A stretch of DNA of 42,599 bases from Psychromonas hadalis ATCC BAA-638 (GTDB lineage: Bacteria > Pseudomonadota > Gammaproteobacteria > Enterobacterales > Psychromonadaceae): positions 1 to 42,599 of the forward strand of contig NZ_ATUO01000010.1 in the NCBI RefSeq assembly GCF_000420245.1. The letters are read 5' to 3'. Of the stretch, positions 17,141 through 25,911 are shown piece after piece. A program made the translations under genes and the position numbers. A model generated the notes under the pieces. The model saw nothing but the letters and a program-made list of their open reading frames with translations. It was not told where the DNA came from and made no database searches. The first letter of the stretch is position 1, and every line of letters starts with the position of its first letter.

Positions 17141-17677
17141 ATGCTAATCAGGTTATTGCAACGTTACAGTTTGATGTTGATCTTTGCTAGTAGCTTATTG
17201 ATCGGGTTGCAACTACCTAGTTTTTTACAACAGTATGAAAGTCGTCTTGATGCGCGTTACTTAGAATCAAGCGAGCAATTATTGAAGTATCAAACGCTGG
17301 CAGATCTGTTTTTTGAAGGTTCACTTAATAAATTACTAGATAAACATAAACAAAGTGATGTTGCACTTTTTAAAGCAGAGGCGGATATATTAGAAGCGTT
17401 GATTGAGCGTGTTGATTTTTTAACGGCGCAAAAATACTCATTGAATGGAAATTTGCTGAGTCGTCTTGTTTTTTTAATAACGCAAGTGAATCAACCTCTT
17501 TTCACTGAAACACAATTGAACTATCAAGCGAATATTGAATTAAGCAAAGATGCGATGTTCGCAGGCTTGTTACTTGCATTAATAAGTACTCTCTTTTTAG
17601 AGTTGTTGTTGGCCATGATTCCTCTATTATTTCAAAAAATAAAAACAATCAATAATCAGGTGAACAATCGCAATTAA
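17141..17677 (+). CDS. DUF2937-like membrane protein
   Basis: A 178-aa protein with a membrane helix near each end: SLMLIFASSLLIGLQLPSF (about residues 10-28) and MFAGLLLALISTLFLELLLAMIPLLF (about 139-164). Between them is a soluble, partly helical region, so both termini probably face the cytoplasm. The GLQLPSFLQQY start and overall plan resemble the DUF2937 family, which has no assigned function; that assignment is by pattern memory. The gene begins directly after the djlA stop with no spacer, so it is translated from a site inside djlA and is probably coupled to it. Confidence 0.7.
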   Translation: MLIRLLQRYSLMLIFASSLLIGLQLPSFLQQYESRLDARYLESSEQLLKYQTLADLFFEGSLNKLLDKHKQSDVALFKAEADILEALIERVDFLTAQKYSLNGNLLSRLVFLITQVNQPLFTETQLNYQANIELSKDAMFAGLLLALISTLFLELLLAMIPLLFQKIKTINNQVNNRN

Positions 17678-17767
17678 ATCAGTTGTTTTGCATTTATCTC
17701 TTTAAATCTGCGCTTAGTTCTTTATGATGGTTGCTTTATTTTAGACTTTTAAATTGGAGCTTAATTC

Positions 17768-18796
17768 ATGTCTACATTTTCCCTTGCCTTTGGCACAGCG
17801 ACTAAAAACCGCGATCAAAAAATCATTGAAGCCTTTTTCCCTAACCCTCTATTAAACCCAAGTGACGATCTTGTTGCTGTTGTGGGCGGCATTGTGGGTT
17901 ATCAAGGAGGTAATGAAACAATTGAAATTAGTACTGACGTTGCAGAGCAACTGAGTGCTGCTTTTAATGGGGCAGATGAAACTGCTAATGCTGATTTTGC
18001 CACTGCAGCCGTTAAATCAACGCAACCTCTGTTATTAACTATTTTGGCAACAGATGAAGCGCCAGCAACGGTGGCTGAAGGTTACTTGAAATTACAACTT
18101 ATTTCGCACCGTTTGGTTAAACCACACGGTTTAGTATTAGATGGTATTTTTGGTGTATTACATAACATTGCATGGACTAATAAAGGTGCCATTGACTTAC
18201 CTGAACTTGCTGATCGTCAGATTGAAGCGCGCTTAAACGGCGAAACTATCAGCATTGATTGTGTTGATAAATTTCCTAAAATGGTTGATTACATTGTGCC
18301 AGCAGGTGTACGTATTGCAGACACCGCTCGTGTACGTTTAGGCGCACATGTGGGAGAAGGGACAACGGTTATGCATGAAGGTTTCATTAACTTCAACGCA
18401 GGCACAACAGGTGTCAGCATGGTTGAAGGGCGTATCTCTGCGGGTGTTATGGTTGGTGAAGGTTCTGATATCGGTGGTGGGGCTTCTATTATGGGGACAC
18501 TAAGTGGTGGCGGTAAAATGGTCATCAAAATCGGTGAAAATAGCTTATTAGGTGCGAATGCGGGGTTAGGTATTCCACTGGGTAGTCGTTGTACGATTGA
18601 GTCTGGTTTATATGTTACAGCGGGCTCTAAAGTAAAACTACTTGATAATAAAGGCATCGATGCGGGCTTTGTTAAAGCACGTGAATTGGCAAATAAAGAT
18701 GATTTACTCTTCCGTCGTAATTCAATGACAGGTCAAATCGAGTGTCTAGCAAATAAAAGTGCCGTTGAGTTAAACAGCATGTTGCATTCTAACTAA
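17768..18796 (+). CDS. dapD: Tetrahydrodipicolinate N-succinyltransferase, long type
   Basis: Transfers succinyl from succinyl-CoA to tetrahydrodipicolinate in the diaminopimelate/lysine pathway. At 342 aa it belongs to the longer DapD type known from Pseudomonas and many marine gammaproteobacteria, not the 274-aa E. coli type. The N-terminal domain runs to about residue 170. A left-handed beta-helix of hexapeptide repeats follows (IADTARVRLGAHVGEGTTV, RISAGVMVGEGSDIGGGASI, LLGANAGLGIPLG). A TTGGAGC ribosome binding site precedes the ATG. A strong terminator at 18825-18851 ends this unit. Confidence 0.95.
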   Translation: MSTFSLAFGTATKNRDQKIIEAFFPNPLLNPSDDLVAVVGGIVGYQGGNETIEISTDVAEQLSAAFNGADETANADFATAAVKSTQPLLLTILATDEAPATVAEGYLKLQLISHRLVKPHGLVLDGIFGVLHNIAWTNKGAIDLPELADRQIEARLNGETISIDCVDKFPKMVDYIVPAGVRIADTARVRLGAHVGEGTTVMHEGFINFNAGTTGVSMVEGRISAGVMVGEGSDIGGGASIMGTLSGGGKMVIKIGENSLLGANAGLGIPLGSRCTIESGLYVTAGSKVKLLDNKGIDAGFVKARELANKDDLLFRRNSMTGQIECLANKSAVELNSMLHSN

Positions 18797-18824
18797 TCTT
18801 TTACCTCTTTTGTTTATTTTAGAT

Positions 18825-18851
18825 AAAAAGGCTACATTTTGTAGCCTTTTT
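18825..18851 (+). terminator. Intrinsic terminator after dapD
   Basis: AAAAAGGCTAC, a 5-base ATTTT loop, and GTAGCCTTTTT form an 11-bp perfect stem ending in a U run, 28 bases after the dapD stop. The A-rich left flank makes it partly bidirectional, but no minus-strand gene ends here. Confidence 0.9.
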
Positions 18852-18865
18852 ATCGTCACCTTGTC

Positions 18866-18909
18866 CGGTCATAAAACCGTCATCTCTCTGTCACAGTAAT
18901 CCTTATAAT
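18866..18909 (+). promoter_or_regulatory. Pho box with -10 element
   Basis: Three GTCA half-sites begin at 18868, 18879 and 18890, exactly 11 bp apart: CGGTCATAAAA, CCGTCATCTCT and CTGTCACAGTA. This is the tandem PhoB-site arrangement (consensus CTGTCATAAAN repeated). A perfect -10 hexamer TATAAT (18904-18909) follows. The second and third units form an 18-bp box separated from the -10 by 9 bases, almost the spacing of the E. coli phoA promoter. There is no separate -35, as expected for an activated Pho promoter. The transcript would start near 18916 and read into the PstS-like/OmpA gene. Confidence 0.75.
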
Positions 18910-18944
18910 AGTTTGTAGAGAAAATAGCTATAACAGGGAAGCTG

Positions 18945-20720
18945 ATGTCCGCTCAAGAATCGATCACAAATAGAAAATTAATTATTAACCCTGCATTTAA
19001 AAAGCAACTTTTATTACTCAAAAGTTGTGCTAATGCAGAGCTTAATATCCAACTCTCACTTGATAAAATGGTTTCTGACAAACAGTACCGTTTAACGGTA
19101 TTAACGGAGCTAGATGGTTTAGGGAGTGAGCGTTTAAATGATCTTGTAACGCAGTTAAAACGACTTCCCCTTTATATAAAATTAGCCCCTTCTGTGGCAG
19201 AAAAAAAAGTGCCTCCAGCAGTAAAAGTGAGCGCCAAGAAATCCCCTATGGCCACTATTTTAGCATCATTATTATTGATTATTGGTATCGCTGCTTTTAT
19301 CAGTTGGCAAAATGGTTATGTAAATATTAATGTTCCCACTACTGAGGTACAAGCGGTAGACAAAATAGCACCCCAAACGCTAAAAGTGATTGAAGATGAA
19401 ATTGCTATTATTGCCGCTGTCGTAACGCCTGTGCCAATCCCCAAGAAAGAGCTGACACTACCAAGTGAGCAACGTATTGTTAAGTTGCGCTTACATGGCT
19501 CTAATACCGTGGGTGAGAGCCTTGCGCCTGCATTACTAGAAGCTTACCTCGTATCACAATCGGTGACTCAGATGATGTGGGTACAAGGGCCACAGTTAGT
19601 AGAGCGTGAGTTGCAATATATTCAAGATGAACAGGTTTATGCCATTGAGTTACATGCACATGGCTCAACAACTGGTTTTAAAGATTTGCTCTCGGGTGAG
19701 AGTGATATAAGCATGTCATCGCGGAAAATAAAGATTAAAGAGTTAGATGCACTGCGCCCAACACTGGGAAATTTAGCTTCTGTTGGCCATGAATATATTA
19801 TTGGTCTTGATGGACTTGCCATTATTGTTAATAAAAATAATCCCATTAGTTATATGACCAATGAATTATTAGCAAAAATATTCTCCGGAGAGGTTAGCAA
19901 TTGGAAAGAGGTGGGCGGGGATGATTTAGCGATTAACTTATATGCACGTGATAGCAACTCTGGTACTTGGGATACTTTTAATAGTTTGTTATTAAAGGTA
20001 AATAATAAGCAACTTAAAAAAGAAACCACACGTATTGAGTCCAGTACTGAGTTATCAAGCCGTGTTGCAGAAGATGTTGCCGCGATTGGTTTTATTGGCC
20101 TACCTTATGTGAATAATAGCAAAGCGTTGGCTATTTCAGCCACACAAGAGAGCGCTGTTATCTATCCTACCAGTTTTACGGTGAGCACTGAGGACTACAT
20201 ATTATCGCGTCGCCTTTATCTTTATGTTCCTAATAATAATAAAATGGCACAGAGTTTCAGTCAGTTTGTTATCTCTGCACAGGGACAAAGTGTGGTTGAA
20301 CAGGTCGGTTTAGTTTCCCAAAACATCAAACTTGAACATGCCTATAGAGTAAAAAATGCGCCACAAAATTATAACAATTATGCTGAAATAGCGAGCCGTT
20401 TATCGGTTAGCTTTCGTTTTAAAAGCGGCAGTAATGAGTTTGATAATAAAGCACAACGTGATGTTAAACGCTTAGTGGATTACCTCACGGAACATCGTGG
20501 CAGGCGCATCGTTTTAATGGGTTTTTCTGATTCGTTGGGGGACCCAAAAATGAATTTATCACTCTCTTTGGTACGTGCTAGCAAGCTTGAAAAAGAGCTA
20601 AATGCTTACGGTTTAAATGTTACTGCTGTCGAAGGTTTTGGAGCAAAATTACCTATTGCTTCTAACAAAAGTGCATTAGGAAGAAGTAAAAATCGTCGTG
20701 TTGAAGTTTGGGTCTTTTAG
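18945..20720 (+). CDS. Membrane-anchored PstS-like phosphate-binding protein fused to OmpA domain
   Basis: A 591-aa fusion. Residues 1-100 are a polar N-terminal region without a known domain. One membrane helix (about 103-120) follows. A PstS-like periplasmic binding domain (about 178-450) shows LHGSNTVGESLAPALLEAYL, SGESDISMSSRKIK, IFSGEVSNWKEVGG and ARDSNSGTWDTFN. A C-terminal OmpA-like peptidoglycan-binding domain (about 478-591) includes FKSGSNEFDNKAQRD and GRSKNRRVEVWVF. The N-terminal region would be cytoplasmic, with the rest spanning the periplasm to the cell wall. Phosphate binding is inferred from the fold and supported by the Pho box upstream. AGGGA before the ATG supports the start. 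Confidence 0.8.
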   Translation: MSAQESITNRKLIINPAFKKQLLLLKSCANAELNIQLSLDKMVSDKQYRLTVLTELDGLGSERLNDLVTQLKRLPLYIKLAPSVAEKKVPPAVKVSAKKSPMATILASLLLIIGIAAFISWQNGYVNINVPTTEVQAVDKIAPQTLKVIEDEIAIIAAVVTPVPIPKKELTLPSEQRIVKLRLHGSNTVGESLAPALLEAYLVSQSVTQMMWVQGPQLVERELQYIQDEQVYAIELHAHGSTTGFKDLLSGESDISMSSRKIKIKELDALRPTLGNLASVGHEYIIGLDGLAIIVNKNNPISYMTNELLAKIFSGEVSNWKEVGGDDLAINLYARDSNSGTWDTFNSLLLKVNNKQLKKETTRIESSTELSSRVAEDVAAIGFIGLPYVNNSKALAISATQESAVIYPTSFTVSTEDYILSRRLYLYVPNNNKMAQSFSQFVISAQGQSVVEQVGLVSQNIKLEHAYRVKNAPQNYNNYAEIASRLSVSFRFKSGSNEFDNKAQRDVKRLVDYLTEHRGRRIVLMGFSDSLGDPKMNLSLSLVRASKLEKELNAYGLNVTAVEGFGAKLPIASNKSALGRSKNRRVEVWVF

Positions 20721-20729
20721 GAGAAAAAT

Positions 20730-21380
20730 ATGAGTTTTTTAGTTAAAAATAGAGACACATTAACGCAGTTATTTAGCACTTTTAATTTACAAGAGATACT
20801 CTTGTTAAATCAAAACTTAAATAGCTCATGGCATCTGCTAACCTCTCCTCCTGCGCAACTACTTTTAGCAATGAAAGAGAGACAAGTTAATATAACGTGT
20901 TTTTTAGGGAAAAAATGTTTACCTTTAATTCGCTTTTATCTTGCTTCGCAACAGAGTCAAAAAACGACCTTTTTATCCATGGAGTTATTAACAACACTCT
21001 TTATTAGTTTACCCGCTGTTGAAGCGACGGTATTTAAAGCGCAGATACAAAAAGCACAATACGCCCTACAACAAACCAATCAAGCTCTCTCTGAATTGTT
21101 ATCAGGACAGGTATTAAAGTCATCTGAAAAGAGCAAACTTGTGGTGCAGTTTAATCATTATCAGTCCAATAACAAACCCTCTTTAACTCAGTTAGCAGAA
21201 ATGGATAAAAAATATCTTAATTGTTTTTATTATCTACAAGCAGGCGACATTTTTGTTGTGGCTGAAGGGCAGGGTATTGATGTCGACATGTTGTTGTATA
21301 GTGAGCTTTCACCCCTACAGCAACTTAAAGCACAACAACTTGTTGGTGATGAAATAGTAGAGGTGAGTGTTTCAGCCTAA
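20730..21380 (+). CDS. Unknown protein in the putative Pho operon
   Basis: A 216-aa protein that I do not recognise. It starts 9 bases after the PstS-like/OmpA gene with an AGGAG site, so it should be cotranscribed and Pho-controlled. It has no signal peptide and no clear membrane helix; the most hydrophobic stretch is FLSMELLTTLFISLPAVEATVF (about residues 86-107). Glutamine-rich helical regions (IQKAQYALQQTNQALSELL) suggest coiled-coil or bundle character in the middle. The C-terminal half looks like a compact alpha/beta region (NCFYYLQAGDIFVVAEGQGIDVDML). A soluble cytoplasmic partner of the N-terminal part of the upstream protein is conceivable, but that is speculation. Confidence 0.75.
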   Translation: MSFLVKNRDTLTQLFSTFNLQEILLLNQNLNSSWHLLTSPPAQLLLAMKERQVNITCFLGKKCLPLIRFYLASQQSQKTTFLSMELLTTLFISLPAVEATVFKAQIQKAQYALQQTNQALSELLSGQVLKSSEKSKLVVQFNHYQSNNKPSLTQLAEMDKKYLNCFYYLQAGDIFVVAEGQGIDVDMLLYSELSPLQQLKAQQLVGDEIVEVSVSA

Positions 21381-21403
21381 CTCATTTTGTGTTTTTTATG
21401 TTT

Positions 21404-21703
21404 TTAAGGCAAAACTTTTTTGAATGGTTTTACGATAACGGATGCATAAACACCTGCTTCAACATAGGGGTCCGCATCAGCCCAAGTTTGTGCCTCGGTT
21501 AAAGAGTCAAACTCTGCAATTACCGTTGAGCCAGTAAATCCAGCCTCACTTGGGTCTTCACTATCAATCGCAGGGTTTGGCCCTGCAACAAATAGACGAC
21601 CTTGCTCGTTCAAGTCTTGCAGACGTTTAATATGCGCAGGACGTGATTTAATACGCAGTGGTAAGCTGTTTTCTACATCTTGTGAAAAGATAACGTATAA
21701 CAT
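21404..21703 (-). CDS. yciI: YciI family protein
   Basis: Small ferredoxin-like-fold protein of the YciI family. Members in other systems include dehydrochlorinase-like enzymes, but the core-genome YciI has no settled role. The 99-aa length is typical. Family marks are [28 protein letters not shown] with the conserved His near residue 24, [37 protein letters not shown] with the conserved Asp-Pro-Tyr, and a C-terminal [10 protein letters not shown]. It follows yciB with a 3-base gap and probably shares its transcript. Confidence 0.93.
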   Translation of the reverse strand: MLYVIFSQDVENSLPLRIKSRPAHIKRLQDLNEQGRLFVAGPNPAIDSEDPSEAGFTGSTVIAEFDSLTEAQTWADADPYVEAGVYASVIVKPFKKVLP

Positions 21704-21706
21704 TAT

Positions 21707-22276
21707 TTATTCCTCTGACTCTTTTTCTGTTATTTTTTTCTTACTTTCTTCGGGTAAGTGTTTGTAAAGGTAAAGTCCACTTAATACGGTAAACAGTAGG
21801 GTGATTGCCAATAGTCCAAATACTTTAAAGTTAACCCAAACCTCTTGTGACATATTAAACGCCACATAGATGTTTACTGCGCCTAACACGGCAAAAAATA
21901 TCGCCCATGCAAAATTAAGATTGTTCCATATATTGTCTGGTAGGGTGAGTTCTTTGCCTAGCATCTGTTTGATGGCGGGTTTTTTAAAGACGAATTGAGT
22001 GACTAACAGGCCGATAGCAAAGACACCATAAACCAGTGTTACTTTCCATTTGATAAACACATCATCATGTAAAAAAAGGGTTAATGACCCAAAAATCAAG
22101 ATCATACCGAGAGTGATGATCTGCATCTTTTCCGCTTTTTTACCATTTTTAAAGTAACTGTAAATAAAAGTGATGGTCATACCTATCATCAGTGCCGCGG
22201 TTGCCGCATAGATATCAACCATCTTATAAACGATAAAAAAGATAACTAACGGGATAAATTCTAATAGTTGTTTCAT
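21707..22276 (-). CDS. yciB: Inner-membrane septation protein A (YciB)
   Basis: Polytopic inner-membrane protein, formerly IspZ, linked to cell-envelope synthesis and septation. The 189 aa include about five membrane helices: LLEFIPLVIFFIVYKMVDIYAAT, MIGMTITFIYSYF, IITLGMILIFGSLTLFL, VYGVFAIGLLVTQFV and the later WAIFFAVLGAVNIYVAF and LLAITLLFTVLSGLYLY. The opening FIPLVIFFIVYK is diagnostic of the family. It lies downstream of trpA, separated by a 78-bp gap with a perfect inverted repeat, so it may be transcribed independently. Confidence 0.95.
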   Translation of the reverse strand: MKQLLEFIPLVIFFIVYKMVDIYAATAALMIGMTITFIYSYFKNGKKAEKMQIITLGMILIFGSLTLFLHDDVFIKWKVTLVYGVFAIGLLVTQFVFKKPAIKQMLGKELTLPDNIWNNLNFAWAIFFAVLGAVNIYVAFNMSQEVWVNFKVFGLLAITLLFTVLSGLYLYKHLPEESKKKITEKESEE

Positions 22277-22299
22277 CTGTTTCTCTTTTGTTTAAGTTC

Positions 22300-22335
22300 A
22301 ATATGTTAAAGTGGAAAAATTCACTTTAACATATT
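22300..22335. promoter_or_regulatory. 14-bp perfect inverted repeat between trpA and yciB
   Basis: AATATGTTAAAGTG (22300-22313) and CACTTTAACATATT (22322-22335) form perfect arms with an 8-base spacer. There is no U-tract on either strand. It lies between the trpA stop and yciB, so it may end or trim trp mRNA as a Rho-assisted or stabilising hairpin, or be an operator for yciB. The sequence alone does not decide. Confidence 0.5.
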
Positions 22336-22354
22336 AGGTCATTTAAGATCGCCA

Positions 22355-23164
22355 TTATAAATGCGTAGCAGCTTTCATTTTTGCAATAAACTTATCCATC
22401 TCAACAAGCAATTTATCAGGATCATCAAGGTTCGCTTCAATCACTTTAACCACCGCTGAGCCTGAAATTGCGCCCGCAGCCCCTGATTTTATCGCCTCTT
22501 TAACCTGTGCAGGTTTTGAAATACCAAAACCCAGCAGAGAAGGAGGCGCATTATGTTTGTTTAAGGTTTCAAGCATATGCTCAACGGGCATGCCCGCTTT
22601 GGCGTCTGCACCTGTCACACCCGCACGACTTAATAGGTAGGTGTAACCCTCACCATATTCAGCGACTTTTTGCAGTGTCTCTTTATCACCATTGGGTGGT
22701 GCGATAAAAATTTGTTGCAGTCCTGTTTTTGCAGCTGCCGTGCGGTAGGGGGCGCTTTCGTGTAAAGGTACATCGGCGATCAAAATCGAATCCACACCTG
22801 CATCAACACAACGCTGATAAAAGTTTTCGATGCCATTACGGTAAACTAAGTTCACGTAAAGCAATAATCCAATGGGAATGGTGGGGTGTAACGCGCGTAT
22901 CTCTTTAATAATCGCTAAGCAGCTATCAGGGGTTGCACCTGCATTAAGTGCACGTGTTGACGCATCTTGAATAACAATACCATCGGCAACAGGATCAGAA
23001 AAAGGAATGCCTAACTCAAGTGCATCAGCACCTGCTTTTACTAAAGTATCGATAATCTTAAGTGACAGTTCACGGTTCGGATCGCCAACCGTAACAAAAG
23101 GAACAAATGCGCCTTGGTTTTCGGTTTTTAGGCGGGAAAATAGGGCTTGATAACGTTTGGTCAT
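22355..23164 (-). CDS. trpA: Tryptophan synthase alpha subunit
   Basis: Cleaves indole-3-glycerol phosphate to indole and glyceraldehyde 3-phosphate, channelling indole to TrpB in the alpha2-beta2 complex. At 269 aa it is standard. The catalytic Glu lies in [10 protein letters not shown] (about residues 48-57) and the catalytic Asp in PVADGIVIQ just after; the phosphate-binding loops include [10 protein letters not shown] near 178 and FGISKPAQV near 212. Its ATG overlaps the trpB stop by one base. It is the last gene of the trp operon. Confidence 0.99.
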   Translation of the reverse strand: MTKRYQALFSRLKTENQGAFVPFVTVGDPNRELSLKIIDTLVKAGADALELGIPFSDPVADGIVIQDASTRALNAGATPDSCLAIIKEIRALHPTIPIGLLLYVNLVYRNGIENFYQRCVDAGVDSILIADVPLHESAPYRTAAAKTGLQQIFIAPPNGDKETLQKVAEYGEGYTYLLSRAGVTGADAKAGMPVEHMLETLNKHNAPPSLLGFGISKPAQVKEAIKSGAAGAISGSAVVKVIEANLDDPDKLLVEMDKFIAKMKAATHL

Positions 23165-24351
23165 TACAGAATTCCTCTCTCTTCAAAAATCTCAGCCACG
23201 GTGAAGATATCTTTATCGCCACGACCTGATAGGTTAACAATAATGATCTGATCTTTATCATCATGTTCAATGATTTTAAGTGCATGTGCTAATGCGTGTG
23301 ATGACTCTAACGCAGGAATAATGCCCTCTTTTTGTGACAACGCTTTAAACGCCATTAGCGCTTCATCATCGGTGGCATTTACATATTGCGCGCGGCCTGT
23401 TTCAGCTAAGTGTGCATGTTGTGGCCCCACTGAAGGGAAATCCAGTCCTGCTGAAATAGAGTAAGACTCTTGTACTTGACCATGTTTGTCTTGCATCATT
23501 AATGAGTGCATACCAAAGAAGATACCTTTTGACCCATAAGAGATAGGACAACCATGTTTACCCGTATGGATACCATGACCGCCCGGTTCAACACCAATGA
23601 GTTGTACACTTTCATCGTCAATAAAATCATTAAACATGCCGATAGCATTAGAGCCACCCCCGACACAAGCGATCACCATATCAGGTAATACACCCTCTTT
23701 TTTAAGGCATTGCTGTTTTGCTTCTTCACCAATCATTTTTTGAAATTCACGCACAATGGTTGGGAAAGGATGAGGTCCTGCGGCGGTGCCTAACAGGTAA
23801 TGTGTATCTTCGTAGCTGCCCGCCCAATCACGTAGCGCTTCGTTACACGCATCTTTTAACGTAGATGCGCCACTGTGTACGGCAATGACTTCTGCGCCCA
23901 TTAAACGCATACGAAATACGTTAGGTTTTTGGCGTTCCATGTCTACCGCGCCCATGTATATTTTACACTTAAGATCTAATAATGCACAGGCAAGCGCGGT
24001 CGCAACACCATGTTGGCCTGCACCTGTTTCGGCAATAATCTTGTTTTTCCCCATGCGTTTAGCAAGCAGTGCTTGGCCTAATACTTGGTTAGTTTTGTGT
24101 GCGCCACCGTGCAGTAGATCTTCACGTTTTAGGTACAGTTTGGTTTTTTTGCCTTTGGTTAAATTACGGCACAATGTTAGTGGTGTCGGGCGACCTGCGT
24201 ACTCGGTTAATAACTCTGAAAACTCAGCAATAAATTCAGGACAGGTTTGTGCTTTGACAAATTCCGCCTCTAGTTGCTTTAATGCAGGGACTAAAATTTG
24301 TGGCACATACATACCGCCAAACTGTCCAAAATAGGGATTTAATTTTTCCAT
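23164..24351 (-). CDS. trpB: Tryptophan synthase beta subunit
   Basis: PLP enzyme that condenses indole with serine to give tryptophan. At 395 aa it matches TrpB1. The start [20 protein letters not shown] and PLP-lysine block [18 protein letters not shown] (Lys near 85-90) are diagnostic. [10 protein letters not shown] holds the active-site Glu-Thr-Gly-Ala-Gly region, and [12 protein letters not shown] near 230 binds the PLP phosphate. AAAGG stands before the ATG. A 150-bp spacer holding a repeat separates it from trpCF, whereas the other trp genes are nearly contiguous. Confidence 0.99.
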   Translation of the reverse strand: MEKLNPYFGQFGGMYVPQILVPALKQLEAEFVKAQTCPEFIAEFSELLTEYAGRPTPLTLCRNLTKGKKTKLYLKREDLLHGGAHKTNQVLGQALLAKRMGKNKIIAETGAGQHGVATALACALLDLKCKIYMGAVDMERQKPNVFRMRLMGAEVIAVHSGASTLKDACNEALRDWAGSYEDTHYLLGTAAGPHPFPTIVREFQKMIGEEAKQQCLKKEGVLPDMVIACVGGGSNAIGMFNDFIDDESVQLIGVEPGGHGIHTGKHGCPISYGSKGIFFGMHSLMMQDKHGQVQESYSISAGLDFPSVGPQHAHLAETGRAQYVNATDDEALMAFKALSQKEGIIPALESSHALAHALKIIEHDDKDQIIIVNLSGRGDKDIFTVAEIFEERGIL

Positions 24352-24384
24352 TTTTTGTAACCTTTTGAAATTATTTAATAAGGC

Positions 24385-24493
24385 AGGACTAAAGTCCCAC
24401 TTCCAAGTTTATCTGTTTTGGGACGTGAGGCTTTTGCCTTGCCTGTTTTGATTTGCTTTTAAGCAAACAGTGCAGGATCAAAGTCTCACGTCC
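24385..24493. repeat. Three copies of a 20-bp dispersed unit in the trpB-trpCF spacer
   Basis: Copy A is AGGACTAAAGTCCCACTTCC (24385-24404, plus). Copy B is its inverted form at 24421-24440, reading AAGGCAAAAGCCTCACGTCC on the minus strand. Copy C is AGGATCAAAGTCTCACGTCC (24474-24493, plus). B and C share a 9-bp perfect inverted arm (GGACGTGAG and CTCACGTCC), so the mRNA can fold into a large hairpin inside the trp operon. A fourth copy lies at 40617-40636. This is the only sizeable gap inside the trp operon. Confidence 0.7.
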
Positions 24494-24501
24494 TATGTTA
24501 G

Positions 24502-25911
24502 TTACGCGCGTAACATATACTGTCGAATCTCAGAAAATGCACTATTGATTTTATCGACATCTTTTTGGCCTGGTTTGCTCTCTAGTCCTGAATTAAAATC
24601 AAGGCCAGCAACACCCATTAACGCTGCTTGTTGTGCATTTTCGGGGGTCAGTCCCCCTGCGAGTATAATGTTGTTTTTATCGATATTAGCCTCTGCGAGC
24701 AGTGACCAATCAAATACTTTGCCTGTACCACCTGTTTGATTGCCAATGCGAGTATCAAGCAGGTGTTTATCAACGTTAAATTTTTCAAATGCTGGTAGCG
24801 TTTCAGATACACCGTGTGCTTTCCAAATCTGACAGGTTTTAGGTAATAAGCTACGTAACATTTTAACATCTTTAGGTGTTTCATCACCGTGCAGTTGTAC
24901 CACTGCAAGCCCTAAACGTTTAACGGTATAGGCGATTAATTCAGGATCTTCATTTTGGAAAACACCTACATATTTAAGGGGGGCACCGAACATCACTAAG
25001 CGTGCTTCTTCTGTATCCACAAAACGTGGTGAGGTATCGACAAAAATAAGACCGCCGTAAATAGCCCCCGCTTTATACACGTTGGCTGCTTGATGAGAGT
25101 GCGTTAACCCACATACTTTGTTTTCGCCTAAAATAAGTTGTCGACAGGCAAATTCAATATTGTCTTGGCTCATAATAGAACTACCGACTAAGAAACCGTT
25201 GGCATATTTGCTCAGTTCAACCACTTGGCTGTGGTGATTGATACCTGATTCTGAAATCACAATTCTGTCTGCTGGAATATTTTTAGCCAGTACTTTAGTG
25301 CGATTAAGATCGATGCTCATATCACGTAGGTCACGGTTATTAATACCAATGACTTTTGCGCCAAGGGCAATCGCACGTATGCGCTCTTCCTCATTGCTTA
25401 TCTCTGTGAGCACTCCCATGTTAAGGCTATGTGCTGTATCACGCAGAGCTTGGTAAGCATCATCATCAAGCACAGAAAGCATCAGCAAAATAGCATCTGC
25501 TTTATAGAGGCGTGCAAGGTAAATTTGGTAGGTATCAATGATGAAGTCTTTACAGATAACGGGTTGCGTTACAATGTCACGCACTTGTGTGATGTAATCA
25601 AAACTGCCTTGAAAATATTTTTCATCGGACAATACTGATATTACGTTCGCATGATGTTGGTAAACATTGGCGATCAAGTCTAAGTCAAACTCAGGGCGAA
25701 TTAACCCTTTTGAAGGGGAGGCTTTTTTACACTCTAAAATAAACACCGTTTCATCTTGATCAAGTGCTTCATAAAAATGGCGATCACTGTCGATAAGCTG
25801 ATCTTTGAAACTGATCAGTGGTTGTTCTTTTTGGCGGTTTTTAACCCACTCCACTTTATCATCAACAATTTTTCCTAAAATGGTATCTTGTAAGCTTGTA
25901 TCATTAAGCAT
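24502..25911 (-). CDS. trpCF: Bifunctional indole-3-glycerol-phosphate synthase / phosphoribosylanthranilate isomerase
   Basis: Fused enzyme of 469 aa carrying out two successive steps of tryptophan synthesis. The N-terminal IGPS barrel (about 1-258) has LECKKASPSKG, CKDFIIDTYQIYLARLYKADAILL, GINNRDL and ISESGIN. The C-terminal PRAI barrel (about 262-469) has the catalytic Cys in KVCGLTHSHQ, the VQLHGDE block, GTGKVFDWSLL and LAGGLTPENA. The fusion is the usual arrangement in gammaproteobacteria (E. coli TrpC). It overlaps the end of trpD by 8 bases, indicating coupled translation. Confidence 0.98.
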   Translation of the reverse strand: MLNDTSLQDTILGKIVDDKVEWVKNRQKEQPLISFKDQLIDSDRHFYEALDQDETVFILECKKASPSKGLIRPEFDLDLIANVYQHHANVISVLSDEKYFQGSFDYITQVRDIVTQPVICKDFIIDTYQIYLARLYKADAILLMLSVLDDDAYQALRDTAHSLNMGVLTEISNEEERIRAIALGAKVIGINNRDLRDMSIDLNRTKVLAKNIPADRIVISESGINHHSQVVELSKYANGFLVGSSIMSQDNIEFACRQLILGENKVCGLTHSHQAANVYKAGAIYGGLIFVDTSPRFVDTEEARLVMFGAPLKYVGVFQNEDPELIAYTVKRLGLAVVQLHGDETPKDVKMLRSLLPKTCQIWKAHGVSETLPAFEKFNVDKHLLDTRIGNQTGGTGKVFDWSLLAEANIDKNNIILAGGLTPENAQQAALMGVAGLDFNSGLESKPGQKDVDKINSAFSEIRQYMLRA

